A stretch of 64,000 nucleotides of DNA from Puccinellia tenuiflora (taxonomy: Eukaryota > Streptophyta > Magnoliopsida > Poales > Poaceae), in assembly GCA_012064385.1 (NCBI GenBank), contig QRDG01000519.1:2123459-2187458 (forward strand), given 5' to 3'. Every line of letters starts with the position of its first letter. The first letter of the stretch is position 1. The position numbers were made by a program, and so were the translations under genes. The notes below the pieces were generated by a model, which made no database searches, was not told the DNA's origin, and worked only from the letters and a program-made list of their open reading frames with translations. Of this stretch, positions 25,001-37,449 are shown one piece after another.

Positions 25001-26013
25001 CCGCGGGGTAGGGCGCTGGGAGCGCTGAACCTGTCCTTCCGCACACTGATGGTCCTTGAGTAAGCCTCATGCATTGTAAAGGTCTAACCGCGCCCGCTCG
25101 CCGGCCTTCCCCGGAAGAGGGCCAACTAGGTGAGCCGGACGGTACCAATGGATAAGAAGCTGGGAGGTCCCTCGGGAACCTGGCGACTTCAAATAGTACA
25201 CCCCTGCAGGGTTAAATCTTTTCGAAAAGCCGTGTCCGCGGTTATGGACGACTTGGGAACGGATATACGAGACCATAGAGAACGTTAACCTAATTGATAT
25301 GGCAGCTAAAGGTTGCATAACCAACATGAGATAAAGGTTCATTTCCTCGAGGGTGATTCGAGGGAGTGCCTTTGGTGGAGATGAGAGATGGTTGTGGCTA
25401 CAAGTAGGTTCGTCGAGAACCGAAGATGAAATGTTTACTCTCTTACCCCTTTGAAAAACTATTCTGAGTAGACGAATGCCATGTGTCATTTATGTTTCGG
25501 TTTATGAAAATTAGCTTTATGCAAAAGAAATACATATAAAGCTTTAGAGCCTCCGTCAGTCATTGGGCCTATATCGCCCTACTAAACTTGCGAGTACATC
25601 GTACTCAGTCTCTCTTTGCTGCCTCTATGATTTTTTTATTTCAGAGGAGGACGACACCGAGCAGCTAGGTGGGTTCTTCGTTGACGTCGACTACTAGTCT
25701 GGGGTTCCTAGGTGTCAGCTTGGGACCGTGGAACAAGCTGGCTTGGGTGATGTTTATTGTAGGCCTCTTAGGCCATATACTTGCTTCTTGTTGTTAGACA
25801 ACACTACCCGCTTCCGCTTGTTGAATTGATGGTCTGTGACCTTTTGCCGTGTAATATTTGTATTCTTCTCATTATATGAGTTGCTATATGTTTTGTGTCG
25901 TAGAGTCATGCAATGTGCCAGTTTGTTCCACATGTCTCGATCTCTGTGTTATACCTTGATGGTTGTGCCAATTACATAGCCTCTCGGTATAATTCCGGGG
26001 TCGGGGCGTTACA
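22058..26013 (+). mobile_element. Solo LTR, 3956 bp, same family as 8727-12580
   Basis: A 5 bp target duplication ATCGT occurs at 22053-22057 and 26014-26018. Termini are TGTAACAGCC and GGGCGTTACA. Sequence is collinear with the reverse complement of 8727-12580 but clearly diverged, so this copy is older than the element at the window start. No internal region remains, which indicates LTR-LTR recombination. It interrupts the Copia gag. GC-rich 22780-23660 contains repeated GGCCGG motifs and spurious open frames. Confidence 0.95.
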
Positions 26014-26041
26014 ATCGTCTAGATGCCGTGGCATTGAAACA

Positions 26042-26230
26042 TCAAGATTCTATGCATGGGTTATGCAAGTTATGTTTTTTTGAAATTGCTAGTTCTTCTA
26101 AAGGTTCATCTAACACGTAGAGCTCAGCATTGGTGTGAAGGACTTCTCTCAGACGCATGTACCACTCAGCAAAGTTTGACCCATCGAGACATAGCTCCTC
26201 AGCAAGGAACATACTACTGTAGTCGGCCAT
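26042..26230 (-). pseudogene. Copia gag N-terminal fragment
   Basis: Encodes MADYSSMFLAEEL, then LDGSNFAEWYMRLREVL and LYVLDEPLE. This is the start of a Copia gag (the DGSNFAEWYxRL block is characteristic). It is cut off by the solo LTR immediately downstream. The start lies about 1.26 kb from the 5' LTR, a long leader for such elements. Confidence 0.75.
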
Positions 26231-27474
26231 GATCTACAAGGATTTGGAAAAGACATTTTCTTAGGACACTTGTTTATGATAATTTCCGTTCATATTAATC
26301 AATATTACTACATGAACTCCCACTAAACTTAACATCTCTCTGGTTGCTTAGTGACACACGATCCAAATCCACTACACCACAACCGATCATCACGTGAGAT
26401 GATGTAGCTTCAATGGTGAACAACTCAGTGTTGATCATATCATTTATATGACTCGTGTTTAACCTTTCGGTTTCGTGTTCCCGAGGCCATGTCTGTACAT
26501 GCTAGGCTCGTCAAGATCTAGCGTAGTATTTCTGCATGTGTAAACCTGGCTTACACCCGTTGTATGTGGACGTAGAATCTATCATACCCGATCATCACGT
26601 GGTGCTTCAAAACGATGAACTTTTGCAACGGCGCATACTAGAGGAGAACACTTTATTATCTTGATATTAACGTGAGAGATCACCTTATGATGCTACCGTC
26701 ACGATCATATCTGAGCAAACAATAAGGTGCATAAAAGGATTAACATCACATGCAATTAAAAATTGTGATATGATATCGCCTTTTCTTCTTGTGCCTTTGA
26801 TCTCCATCTCCAAAGCACCGGCATGATCTCCATCATCTCCAGCATTGTGGCGCCACCACCATGGTTGTGTCCACCAACTATTGCAACTACAACTAATGCT
26901 ACTCTTAGCGATAAAGTAAAGCAATTACATGGTGATTCAATGACATGCAGGTCACATAAAATAATAGACAACCATATGGCTCCTGCCGGTTGCCGTACCA
27001 TCGACATGCAAGTCGTGAAAGATTATAAACATGATCATTGCATACAATATCACAAATCACATATTGGCCATACCACATCACAAACCCTGCAAAAACAAGT
27101 TAGACGTCTTCTACTTTGTTTACGCAATTTTTACGTGGCTTGGGTCAACGAGATAGAACCATTCTAATGTACGCAAAAACCACAACGGTGATATAGAAGT
27201 CGCTTATTTTATATCCTTTTGAAAGGCCTTCTGTTGAAAATTGCATCTCACTATAGCAAGAGAAACAGACACCCGCCAGCCACTTATGCAATACAAGTTG
27301 CATGTCAATCGTGGAACCGGTCTCTCGTACGCGGACGAGTAAGGTTGGTCCGGGCCGCTTCAATCTCACCATACCGTCAAGATACAAAGTGCACGTGAGA
27401 AGGTAGAAACATAAAATATCAATGCCCACAACTCCTTGTGTTCTGATCACACCAACATCTATGAATACATCTAG
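26231..27474 (-). other. Leader region of the Copia-type element
   Basis: Lies between the primer binding site and the gag start. Several short frames exist (for example 27145-27513) but none resembles a protein. I read it as an untranslated leader. Confidence 0.5.
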
Positions 27475-27486
27475 GCTCTGATACCA
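27475..27486 (-). other. Primer binding site (tRNA-iMet) of the Copia-type element
   Basis: Minus strand TGGTATCAGAGC, one base from the 5' LTR end at 27488. Confidence 0.92.
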
Positions 27487-28017
27487 CTGTAGGGTTCGTT
27501 GCATAGAAAACAAATTTTCTTCCTACGAAACAAGCGGAAGAAAACCAATGGATCTAGATCTATTAGATGAAGGTAGCGAGAAAGAGATCGAATCTTTACC
27601 CTTGAAGATTGAACACAAACATTTTTGTCGGTGCAGGGGTTGGCTAGTCGATCCCCGCAACTAGACGTATCTAGTCGCGAGGAGATGTATTATCCTCGAG
27701 ATCCAATCCGTCGAAGCGTCGCGACGAGCAGCACCTCCGCGGTATCCACACGTTCAGCTCGATGAAGACGTCCTCTCCTTGATCCCGCAAGCGAGGTAGA
27801 TGTGGCTAGATGAATCTCAGCAGCACGACGGTGTGTTGTTGATGATGGTGGAGATCTCCCACGGATAGGGCTTCGCCAAGCCGTGCAAGAGGGAGAGGAG
27901 AAGGAGGTTGCGCGGCAGCCCTAGGGCTAGGGGTGGCGCGGTAAGAAGGTGGTGGTGGAGGGGTGCGGCTAGGGCTGGGGCGGCAAGGGCTTGGTCACCC
28001 TGTGTCGCACCCCCCTT

Positions 28018-28026
28018 CTTTTATAG
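28018..28026 (-). promoter_or_regulatory. TATA box in the Copia 5' LTR
   Basis: Minus strand CTATAAAAG, conserved at 15318-15326 in the other LTR. It lies in the GC-rich part of the LTR and would direct transcription leftwards into the element. Confidence 0.55.
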
Positions 28027-29265
28027 GTGGCGGCTAGGGTTTGGGGCCGGCTGCCTTGGCCCCCCAAGTTGAGTCCCTTAGGGACTCGGCTTGAGCCTTT
28101 CCTTTTAGGAAGGGGCCGGCCTCCTAGTCCAACTAGGACTTGGCCTGCCTGCCTTGTCCTGGCCGAATTGGCCCATGTGGGCCTAGGGCTTGGTGCGGCC
28201 AGCCCATTAGGGTTGATGCACCACCCATTAGTCCATGCGGGTCCACTTCTAGATGGGCCCCACTTCTAGACCCTTCTAGAACCTTCCGGTACCCTGCCGG
28301 AAAAATCCGGAACTTTTCCGATACCTCCAGAAACCACTTTCCTTGTATGAATCTTATTCTCCAGACTCTTCCGGATCTCCTCGTGGTGTCTATGATCCCA
28401 TCCGAGACTCCGAATCACCATTCGTTTATTTCATCATTTAATTCATCGCAAACCCTAACTTCATCGGAATGTTAAGTGTGTGACCCTACGGGTTCGAGAA
28501 TGCGTAGACATGATCCGATCAATAATTAATAGCGGGACCGGGATGTCCATATAAATTTCCTACGCAATCAAAGAAACTCTTTATCGATTGAACCACGATG
28601 CCGGAGATTCAATTAATCTCGTATATGATTCCCTTTGTCTCACGATATTTTTACATGCCCGAGATTTAATCGCCGACATCCCCATGTCTAGCTTAATCTC
28701 GTTATCGACAAGTTCTCTTTACTCGTCCATAATATAGGATCTCCGTGATTACCACCTAATCACATGTCTGCAGACTTTATGATGCTATATTATCGAGAAG
28801 GCCTGGAGATATCTTCTCCGTCACATGGAAGGACAAATCCCACTCTTGATATATGTCACCCAACAATTTACCATCGGAGATACCTGAAAGCCATCTTTAT
28901 AATCACCCAGTTACGAAGTGACGTTTGATGTCCATAAAGTATTCCTCTAGTAAGCGGGAGTGATATAATCTCATGGTCTAAGGAAACTATACTTGGCATA
29001 TACTAAAAGCGTTGGCAATAAAACTGTGTGACACGATCAATTGCAACTCTTTATTATTTGGTCTTGTCCATCACATCATTCTCATGATGATTGACTTCAT
29101 TATCAAGTGACTATAACAAGTCCATGGTCAGGAAACCTTAACCATCTCTTGACTAACGAACTAGTTCAGTAGAGTCTTAATAGGGACACCTGGTTGTTTA
29201 TATTCCACACATGTATTATGTTTCCGATTAATACAATTTTAGCATGGATAATAAACTATTATCAT

Positions 29266-29736
29266 TGACGTGGGTGTACCCTTCGGGTGTACCACGATTA
29301 GGATATACGGTGTTCAAATAAGCCACGGCCCACGGAACAAGACCAAAGAGAAGGCCCATACCGAAGGAAACATCCCAAGAAAGCTAAAGCTTATGTCGGT
29401 TGTAGTGATTCACGAATTGTAACCCTAGTCGGTAGAGGATTCCCGAGACCCGGCCCCACTACTTAAGGGCTGGGAGGTCTACCGACCTGGGACACACTCA
29501 TACTTGCCACAAGAAACCCTAGCGAGATCGCATCTACCGATCTCGCCATTGTAACACCTGTAAGCAATCTCGATCTATACCAGACAAGCAGGACGTAGGG
29601 CTTTTACCTTCGGGGGCCTGAACCTGGGTAAATCTTGCTTGTCAGTCGACGAATTCACCAACACCACCATCTTCTTCTCCTTTTCACGAAACCCAAGGAT
29701 GGCCTCCGAGGGATTTGGCGTGGTAACCCCACGTCA
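29266..29736. mobile_element. Small solo LTR (471 bp) inside the Copia 5' LTR
   Basis: Target duplication ATCAT at 29261-29265 and 29737-29741; the empty site is seen in the other LTR near 16519. Ends are TGACGTGGGTGTACC and the complement of TGACGTGGGGTTACC. TG...CA ends with a 5 bp duplication favour a solo LTR over a DNA transposon, though the 15 bp imperfect terminal repeat is longer than usual. Confidence 0.8.
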
Positions 29737-29802
29737 ATCATAAACATGAATATGCTAATAAACTATTTATTATTGCCTCTAGGGCATATTCCCAACATGT
29801 TC

Positions 29803-31150
29803 TGCATGCATGCATGTTTATTTGTCTAATAGATTGGGATTTAATTAAGAAAATAATGATTTTCAAGCCCAATTTAGAAATTGATTTTTGTTGGCCTGGT
29901 ACATAATCATTTGTGTAGCAAATTTGGGTTCAAGATGACTACATTTTATAATTGGTAAAATGAGAATTGTTCATGTCCGTTGTGGCAAATGATGATTGCG
30001 TTTCAGTATTTGCAAATTAGGATTTATTCATGTTCGCTATACATAAAATATGATTACATTTCAAAATTTGGTGGCTATTGTTTGTGTGGATGAGTAGTGC
30101 TAGGAGAACAAACATTAATGATTCGAGCTCGAAGACATGATTCAAAAGAACAATATGATGTTATAATAATTTGGGCTTGTGCAACTTCAGTGGTAGAGGG
30201 TGGCGGAGTTTTCCATTAAGTAGACAATTCAATAGGAAATTTCACTTCTTGAAATAATATTTTAGTAAGTACAAAAGGATAAAACGATTTTGACCATACT
30301 GCTATCATTTTTTTCTTTGAAAATTCTGATATCAGTTAGTATTAACCAATAGATAACCATTTCTAAATCAATTAAGCTACAATGGCTCCAGAAAGAACAT
30401 ATCCCTAGATCACTCTGATGCAGAGACTGGGGCTTTGCTCCCCTTTTCGAAAAAAAATCCCTAGATCAAGGCTTAGCTGGTAAATTCTATATAGTATTGT
30501 TGTGTTTCTCGGTCCTATATGTCAATAGAAAACCACCTTACTCAAAGACGAATTTGCTACGGATTTTGGTGGGCGGTTGGATAAACAAGGGCTACACACA
30601 ATATCATTGCTGGTCTGAGATCAAAGACACGATTCGTGATTACTTTTTTGTTAATGGGATTATTTAATAGAGTTAGTTCCTTAAATTCTTAGGTTCTTGT
30701 CTCCAATTCAGCATGTGAGCATTTTTTTATTTGTAAAATTTGTAAGTACAGAATTTCTTCATATCTAGATTGATAAATGGGCCTGTATGCTTCATCGTCC
30801 AAGAATCCAGAATATCGATTTACATGGGCTGACAGATGGGCTGTAAGCCTGGACAGGAAACACGTTAGTGAGTCCAATCCAACCTGGCCACTAATCCAGA
30901 GCCCACAATCCTAATCAAAACAGCAAATCGGGCCGATATATGAAACCGCGTTTATGTACATCCAAAAAAAGAATGAAAAGCGAATCGAAGCGGACATACA
31001 ATGGTGAATCGCGTTTAGATCTGACTGGCGCGGACTCGGACACGACGAACCGTCTGGTTTTCGAATTCCTCCTGCAATGAGGAAAGGCAGCAAACCCTCC
31101 GTTTCCGAGTCCGAGACGAAAACGGGGCAAGTGCGACCGGCCTCGTCTCC
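29803..31150. other. Intergenic sequence upstream of the first family gene
   Basis: AT-rich, no gene seen. Holds one minute LINE-tail insertion (30413-30456). Loosely repeated phrases around TTCATGTCCG/TTCATGTTCG occur at 29960-30060. Confidence 0.5.
30413..30456 (+). mobile_element. Extremely truncated LINE: 3' tail only, 44 bp
   Basis: Flanked by a perfect 12 bp duplication ATCCCTAGATCA (30401-30412 and 30457-30468). The insert ends with a GGGG-CTTTG-CTCCCC-like hairpin and an A run. The long duplication plus A-tail is the signature of target-primed reverse transcription that stopped almost at once. Confidence 0.75.
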
Positions 31151-31154
31151 AGTC

Positions 31155-31162
31155 CATATAAA
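31155..31162 (+). promoter_or_regulatory. TATA box of the first family gene
   Basis: CATATAAA lies 132 bp before the ATG at 31294. The surrounding CAGTCCATATAA is identical at 44511-44522 in front of the third gene, so the core promoter is shared. Confidence 0.65.
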
Positions 31163-31293
31163 CTCAACTGATCTCCCCACTCCAGCACCTCTTCCAGACA
31201 TCGAGTTCCAGTCCACGGCACACGAAAGACACTCAAGCTCACTCCAGAATTCTAGTCCCGATCGACCTTCCAAACCCCTAGTGAAGGACGAGC

Positions 31294-32094
31294 ATGGCCG
31301 CCGCCGTGTCGTACTACCGTGTCGCCGACGCTGCAGGCACCAGGCGCAGCCCGATCTATCCGCCGTCGTCGTGCGCCACCCGCGTGCGCATCAACCCTGC
31401 CTGCGTCGCCCGGCCGGAGGGCGCAGCCGCCAGGAACGCGAAACGAAGGTGCCAGCGCGGCGAGGAGCGGCCACGTTCCCCCGACCTCAAGCGCCGCCGA
31501 CTTGACGACGTGTTGCCGGATGCATTGAGGAAGAAGATGGAGATCGTCACGCACCCCCGCGACGAGCAGTCGCAGGAATCCATGCGCCGACGACGTGACC
31601 ACGCGCGCCGCCGCGTGTTCCCACATGGCAGGAGTAAGAGGGAGAGGGAGAACGTCGACGACGCCCGGAGCCGGAGGGGTTCGTCTACCTCCTCCCGCAG
31701 TTCTTTCGGCAGGCCGAGACCGGAGACAAGCCTCGAGGATCACATGGTGGCACGCCGCGAAGACGCCCGCCGCATCGCCATGGTCAAGGGGCGCGAGCGA
31801 GAGCAGGATACTACCAGGATAAGAAGCCGCTCGGGGACCAGAGGGCGGCTGGAGGATCCGTGCGCCGCGCAAAAGCAACACCTGACGGTTGCGGCCGTCG
31901 CGAAACCTCGCGTGTTTTCTCTCGACGGCCGTCCGCTGCAGGAGGAGTACGAGGAGAGTTTCGAAGAGGCCAAACTGCGCAGGATGGAGACCCAGCAGAA
32001 GAGGGAGGAGGCTCGCCGAGAGCTGGCCAAGGTGGTGCAGACGGTCTTCTTCAACGACCCCTACATATCTTACTTGGACGTGTTCACGCGCTGA
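31294..32094 (+). CDS. Basic low-complexity protein with conserved C-terminal block, 266 aa (family copy A)
   Basis: A single open exon with a good start context (GCATGGCC) and a TATA box upstream. The protein is Arg/Ser-rich and strongly basic (RRRRDHARRRVF, RSRRGSSTSSRSS), with putative nuclear localisation clusters KRRR. The final 35 residues contain REEARRELAKVVQTVFFN followed by DPYISYLDVF. This block is shared almost without change, also at DNA level, with the genes at 37764 and 44637, while the rest does not align. The block loosely recalls the EREAARxxLxxMxxTV segment near the C terminus of plant GTE bromodomain proteins, but there is no bromodomain. Function unknown; a chromatin or RNA-associated role is only a guess. 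A LINE fragment sits in its 3' flank. Confidence 0.7.
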   Translation: MAAAVSYYRVADAAGTRRSPIYPPSSCATRVRINPACVARPEGAAARNAKRRCQRGEERPRSPDLKRRRLDDVLPDALRKKMEIVTHPRDEQSQESMRRRRDHARRRVFPHGRSKRERENVDDARSRRGSSTSSRSSFGRPRPETSLEDHMVARREDARRIAMVKGREREQDTTRIRSRSGTRGRLEDPCAAQKQHLTVAAVAKPRVFSLDGRPLQEEYEESFEEAKLRRMETQQKREEARRELAKVVQTVFFNDPYISYLDVFTR

Positions 32095-32164
32095 CGAATT
32101 AATGCTGGATGGCTTGGAGGGAGAAGCACAGAGATTTTTATTAGGACAGGCAAAAGAAGAACAT

Positions 32165-32829
32165 TCTTTTCAGCCAAGATGCTTTCGAAGAGCGTGCCGC
32201 GAAGCTTCGCTGCTTACCGTTGCCATGGAACAGTCTATATAGATTTTCATGGTTAGCACTGTGGTGAAGAAAGTCATGATGGCTATGATTGGAGGCTTGT
32301 AATGGTGAAGAGGAGATTTCTGCGATGAAGATTTGCGGTACAGTTTTCCTGTGTGTGTCGGGTGTTGAGATTTTACAGCAGTAACCTTGGTATGAGGGGG
32401 CGGCAACACAGGTGGACAACATTTCAAGTGATGCTTCTTGAGTACCAAGCCGTGATTTTCAGGATGAAAGCTCAAGGTCTGGCCTTCAGTGGTTGTGCCT
32501 GTCAATGATTTTGCGGAAGGCATTGTTTTGGGATCCGGTCTTTCTCCAGGTTGAAAACTCAAGATCCTTGATCGGGCGACGACAACATTATTTCCTTTTT
32601 GGAGGCGTCGCTTTTAGAGAAGCTTATTTGTGTTCTGAGGTGGTGGTTAGAGTATTGCTGTTGCGAGTGTTTCATCACTGCGACAGGGTTTTTGTTTTTT
32701 CTTTCTCTCTTTTTTATTTGGTTCTTGTCTGTGTGTATCCTTGATATCTTTCGATATCTTGTTGGTGCAGAGTCTAGGTGTAATTGGTATCATCGTGATA
32801 TTAATATATTCCCTTTATATAAAAAAAAA
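32165..32829 (+). mobile_element. 5'-truncated LINE fragment, about 665 bp
   Basis: Flanked by a 16 bp duplication with one mismatch: GGCAAAAGAAGAACAT at 32149-32164 and GGCAAAATAAGAACAT at 32830-32845. It ends in an A run after CCCTTTATAT. There is no coding sequence; it looks like LINE 3' UTR. It inserted 70 bp after the stop codon of copy A and so probably lies in that gene's 3' UTR or just downstream. Confidence 0.75.
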
Positions 32830-33182
32830 GGCAAAATAAGAACATAGGAGTAGATCAGTTGGAATTTTCTACTAGTTTATTCTCTTTTGGAACTGTGTAA
32901 TTGGTCTCAGAGACCGAGACGCAAATAGTCACACACACATACAAATACTCCGGGCTGGGGCATCCAGCTCCCAGATGGTCTAATTCTTCTACAAAATCTA
33001 TTCTGAGACGATGTACGGAACACATTCCATCCAAATATTGATGATTGTACTGTCATTTTCCACCCCTCACTGTTGCATTGGTTACGAACTTTACTTCACA
33101 TACACACATCACACACACTAATCTTCGAAGCCGTTAAACAAATCTAGTATCATACTGCCTTTTTTCTCTTCATATATCCTTT

Positions 33183-33290
33183 CACTACTGAATGGCTAAT
33201 TTTCCGAGTGCCCAGGGGTTTACTTAGTTCATATTATAGGGTACTTGGCATTTAAGCACATATGCCGAGTGAAAAAACAGGCAATAACTA
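33183..33290 (+). mobile_element. Putative CACTA transposon end
   Basis: Begins CACTACTG and carries inverted CCGAGTGCC / GCCGAGTG motifs, as in grass CACTA termini. Another CCGAGTG lies at 33727-33733. No matching right end or transposase was found. Confidence 0.4.
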
Positions 33291-33949
33291 CTCGCAAAAA
33301 AAAAAATTTTATGGACGATAACAGTGGCGGTAGCACAATATGTACTATTTTACCTCTTAATCGTTGATAAAATAATCAAACATTTACAAAATAGGTGACA
33401 TGGAAGCAAAATATACAATTATATGGCGATGTGCTAACCAATTTAAGTTGAATCGGTACACAATCGTGTCTCCATATTAACTCATCAATTATTGCATTTG
33501 TTGAGAAGCCGATTGCCATATCTCGATGTATATTAATGAGCAATCTATTAAAAACCCATCTTTAATGTTACAGACAGCATAAGTAATACATGATCTGCAA
33601 TTTGTTACACATTGTTCGGGGGCGAGCCGTGGCCCCTGCTGCCCCTGGCTTTGCCCTTGCTTGACAAATACCTGGACACATCCATTCTAACTGCAGTTGA
33701 CGGCTGACGAACGACATAACCGACTTGCCGAGTGTTTATGCACATATACATTTCGATGTGAAAGAGAAAAATTTGAATTCTTAGTTTATTTTCTTCAATA
33801 ACATAATTGTTTACACTTTTTTAGAGCTCTTCAATAGGGAAAAATAATATAATATCTAAGACTTCTCAGAATTTAATTTTTCTGCATGACCCATATTTGG
33901 AGATAAATATGATAATTCAATACACAAATTTATACTCCTACTCACTTCA

Positions 33950-36545
33950 TGATAACGTGCCCATTATCCATTTTCTAAGTGAAAAACAAGGTATTTTATG
34001 AAGCAAGTGCAAAAAAATGGTGCAAAATAGCACCTCTCCAATTTTCACAAAAAAATAAATACCATATTGAAAGTCTAATATCCAAATATTGAGATTTTTC
34101 TTTTTTTTCAAGCTACTTTTTTAAATTAAATGAGTATTGACTAATTTCTAGGGAGTAATTCCAATTTGATCCTAAAAACTATTGATAAATTATTTAATTT
34201 ACCCGAGTAGGATTCTATGCAGTAGGCACAAAAGGGTGTTGATAGATTCATTCAATTGCTATGAATAGTTGCGAGTACGATTTTGATCCCATTTTAATTA
34301 AAAAAAAGAAAGAAAATGAAGAAAATTGCAGCAAATATAGTTGATTGCAACAAAATGACATATCATGTGTATGAACATTCATAACTTTCAAGCCGAATGA
34401 TCAAGGTGATCGCCATACCCATGACATAATTCATGATAATGTGACCATCTTTGCCACAAGGTGTACCTTGGCATGCCACACAATAGTGCAATAATTAGTT
34501 TCCAACTTTTTGTTATAATATTTTTCACTTTCCATGTGCCAAACATGGTTTTTTTTGCGTGTGAAGCAAGTGCAACATGGAACCTCTCTATTTTTTACAC
34601 AAAGTATACCACATATTGGATGGACAATTTCCTAATATTAAGATTTCCTTGGTTTGAGCTACCTTTTCCCATTTGAGTGAATTTTGGCCAATTTACTGAA
34701 ATCAATTCAAATTTGAGTTATGATCATTTTCTAGTTTTGTCCTAAAAAATGTCAAAACTCAATTTAAGGTACACAAGTATAATTCTATGCAATATCCATA
34801 GATGGTATTACAATATTCATACTCTAGCTATGAATAGTTGTGATGACAATTTTTCCACCAATTAAAAATAACAAGGACAATAAAGAAAATATAGAAATAC
34901 AATAATTTTCCATGTAGTCCTTTTCTGTTACTAGTAGGCATAAAACAGATCAACATGGATTTAAATATTTTATAAAATACCTTCATAAAATTGTGTACCA
35001 CGTATGAAGATTCATGTCTTTCAACCGAAATGGTCAAGTTGATGGTCTTGTACATGTCATAATCATGATAATGCGACCATATTTGGCATAATGGTGCATG
35101 TTTTTGATGGATAGAAGTGCACATGTTTGTTGAAACACACTTTTAGGGAAGTATTCTCCCAGTTATGGTGTCACTAGTCTTGAGTGACTTGACTGCAAAT
35201 ATTGTAATGAAAAGGCGTGAAAGTAGGTTGCGTCATTAAAGAGTAATTGAGTAGAAGTTACAATTAAATAACATAAAAGTAAAATGGTGAAATTAAAGGG
35301 TTTATTTCTATAATGCTGGATAAGCGCAGAGAAATTTACTTCACGACGATAGTGAATATGACTGATGGAATAAATATGTGATACATACTTTTCATATTGA
35401 ATAGTCGGTATGCGATTCACCCTCTTGTAACCAAACTCCTCCTGTCAGAATGATTTGATAATTTTTTACTACTTCCTATTACCACACGGAATGGTCAGCG
35501 AGTTTGGTGGTTTCCCATGCGCCACGTATTGTCTTCGCTCCTCGTTGATATCAACACTTGTCACCCGAAGGTCGTGGATTCGTTAAACAATAAATGATTA
35601 CCATGTAGGTCTATGGATCATGGTTTATGGGCTCTTAAATTAGACAAGTACTATGCTACAATGGATAATCAATCTTATAATAAATACTTAGAACATTCTC
35701 ACAAATATATGAAATTAGGTTAGGCATAAACACATCTCACCAGTCCCTTATATCTGCCATGCCTAGGGGAATTTATTCCCACATAAGAACCGAATAACGC
35801 ATATATTGATCATTGAATAACGGCCATCACAGTATTATTGTAGAAAGCAACAATAAGATGAAAGATTAACTAGGTAAAATATTTAAATCAAGTATGAATA
35901 GAGTCTACAACCCTAGTCTTACAATAATGAATCTCGAAGTAGATCAATATGATCTCCAAGTAGATCAAGATGATGGCTCTTCTCCTCCGGATCTCTTTTT
36001 CTATGTCCTAATAACTCTGTTTGGCGTCGCTTTGTATGTTTTCCGTCTCGTGCCCCGTCACGAAAGTTTTTCCATTTGATGAGACGAAGACAACGTTATA
36101 AGGGTACGGTGGCGTAGTACGAGCGCACACACCTGTACCGCTGGTCGTTAAATCTTATGGATCGCCTCACTGAGTTTATCCCAATTGGAAAGTTGCTTGA
36201 TTTTCTCCAAATCATCCATTTATGACTTTGTTTCCTTACTAAAGTGTATTTACTGAAAGTATAGAAATGTGAGGTTTCGTTGTTTTATGAATATGTTTGT
36301 TAATCGTCAAACCAATGGTAAAACCATTCAGAAACACCTCATAATTATATATAAAAAAATAGGGCCATCAACTTCCATTCCACACAATAGTTTCAAAAGG
36401 GGTTCTAACATTTTTTTACATTTTTTTCCATTTTCTATGTGCCAAAATTTGGTTTGTTTTTTTACGCAAGCACAAGGAATATGGTGTGAAATGCACCTAT
36501 CCAAATTTCACAAAAGAATATACCATATTGGAAGACCGATTTGAA
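33950..36545. repeat. Diverged dispersed repeat, three copies
   Basis: Copies near 33950-34300, 34430-34890 and 36375-36545 share phrases such as GAAGCAAGTGCAA, CCATATTGG and TATGAATAGTTG. They may be internal repeats of the element whose end is at 33183. The rest of 32846-37400 holds no supported gene. Confidence 0.45.
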
Positions 36546-37449
36546 TAGACCAAAATAAGAAGACCGATTTTTCGGTCGTGAACGAACGTCCACTCCTAGC
36601 CATGTGACACCTGACTCGTGAACCCGGCTTGTCAAAAATAGTGTCAAACAAACAAGATTGTGAGGCTTGGATTCTGTGAAACAACTTACCCCCAAACTTG
36701 TGGTTTTTTGGTAAAATTTTCATGTGTTGTTGTTTTTTCAAGGAAAATAGTTCTTTCGTAGAAAAAGGATCTTTTTCCCCAGATGACCGCGTGTCTCTAT
36801 CGTCCGGGTCGCTTGCTTGTTGTCGAGATGACTCTTATCCCTCTCTTTCCTTTTCTCTCTCAATACGTGCTCGACTGCTCCCTAGCGGTTCCTCCTACGT
36901 AGCCGCCACCGACCACCGTTCATATTCTACAGACCTCATCCACCACCCCTCATATTCTTCCTCCACTAGACAACCATGGATGACCTACGGCCGAAACCAA
37001 GGTAAACTTCGAAGTAGAGAGCTGAGGTCGAGGGCGACGGTAGGGCTGAGGGGAATGTCTTCATGGTCACCGTATCTAGCGTCGACGATATGCTGCATGG
37101 GTCGGACGAACGAGAATCAGCATTTTGATGACATCCGATGGTGGGAGAGGCGGACGATTGACCCACCCGATCATTTTGATGATGCTTAGTGCCCTCCTTT
37201 TGTCAAAGCCTAGCCACAATAGTTGTGACTTTGTGATATTTGCTCAACACAATTTTGTGTTTTGTTTCGTAGATGAGTTAGCTTTTTCTTTGCGATATAT
37301 CTGAGTTATTCTTACTTTTACTTCTCCTTTTTTTCTAGACGAGTTAGCAATCATACAACCGCTCATTACCGGAGACCGCCGTGCATTACAATAAAAAAAA
37401 AATCAGATCATGCGCGTGGAACGCACGCGCTGCTCGGACACCCTCATCC

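Larger units (their letters stand above)
14778..29797 (-). mobile_element. Copia-type LTR retrotransposon, degenerate, with nested insertions
   Basis: Complete boundaries: the target duplication TGTTC occurs at 14773-14777 and 29798-29802. The 3' LTR is 14778-16578 and the 5' LTR is 27488-29797. The sense LTR begins TGTTGGGAATATGCCC and ends GAACCCTACA. A tRNA-iMet primer site lies at 27475-27486 and a purine tract at 16579-16590. Fragments of a gag-like reading frame are present, but I find no protease, integrase or reverse transcriptase motif. After removing two solo LTRs the element is about 10.6 kb. LTR divergence and stops show an old, dead copy. The LTR start resembles BARE/Angela-type Triticeae Copia elements as I remember them. 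Confidence 0.9.
27488..29797 (-). repeat. 5' LTR of the Copia-type element, interrupted
   Basis: Carries a 471 bp insertion at 29266-29736; without it the LTR is about 1.83 kb. On the plus strand it begins TGTAGGGTTCG and ends TTCCCAACA. Confidence 0.92.

Noticed and set aside
33600..33660. hAT-MITE-like phrase GGGGGCGAGCCGTGGCCCC
   Set aside because: Only one end is recognisable and no matching inverted end or duplication was seen.
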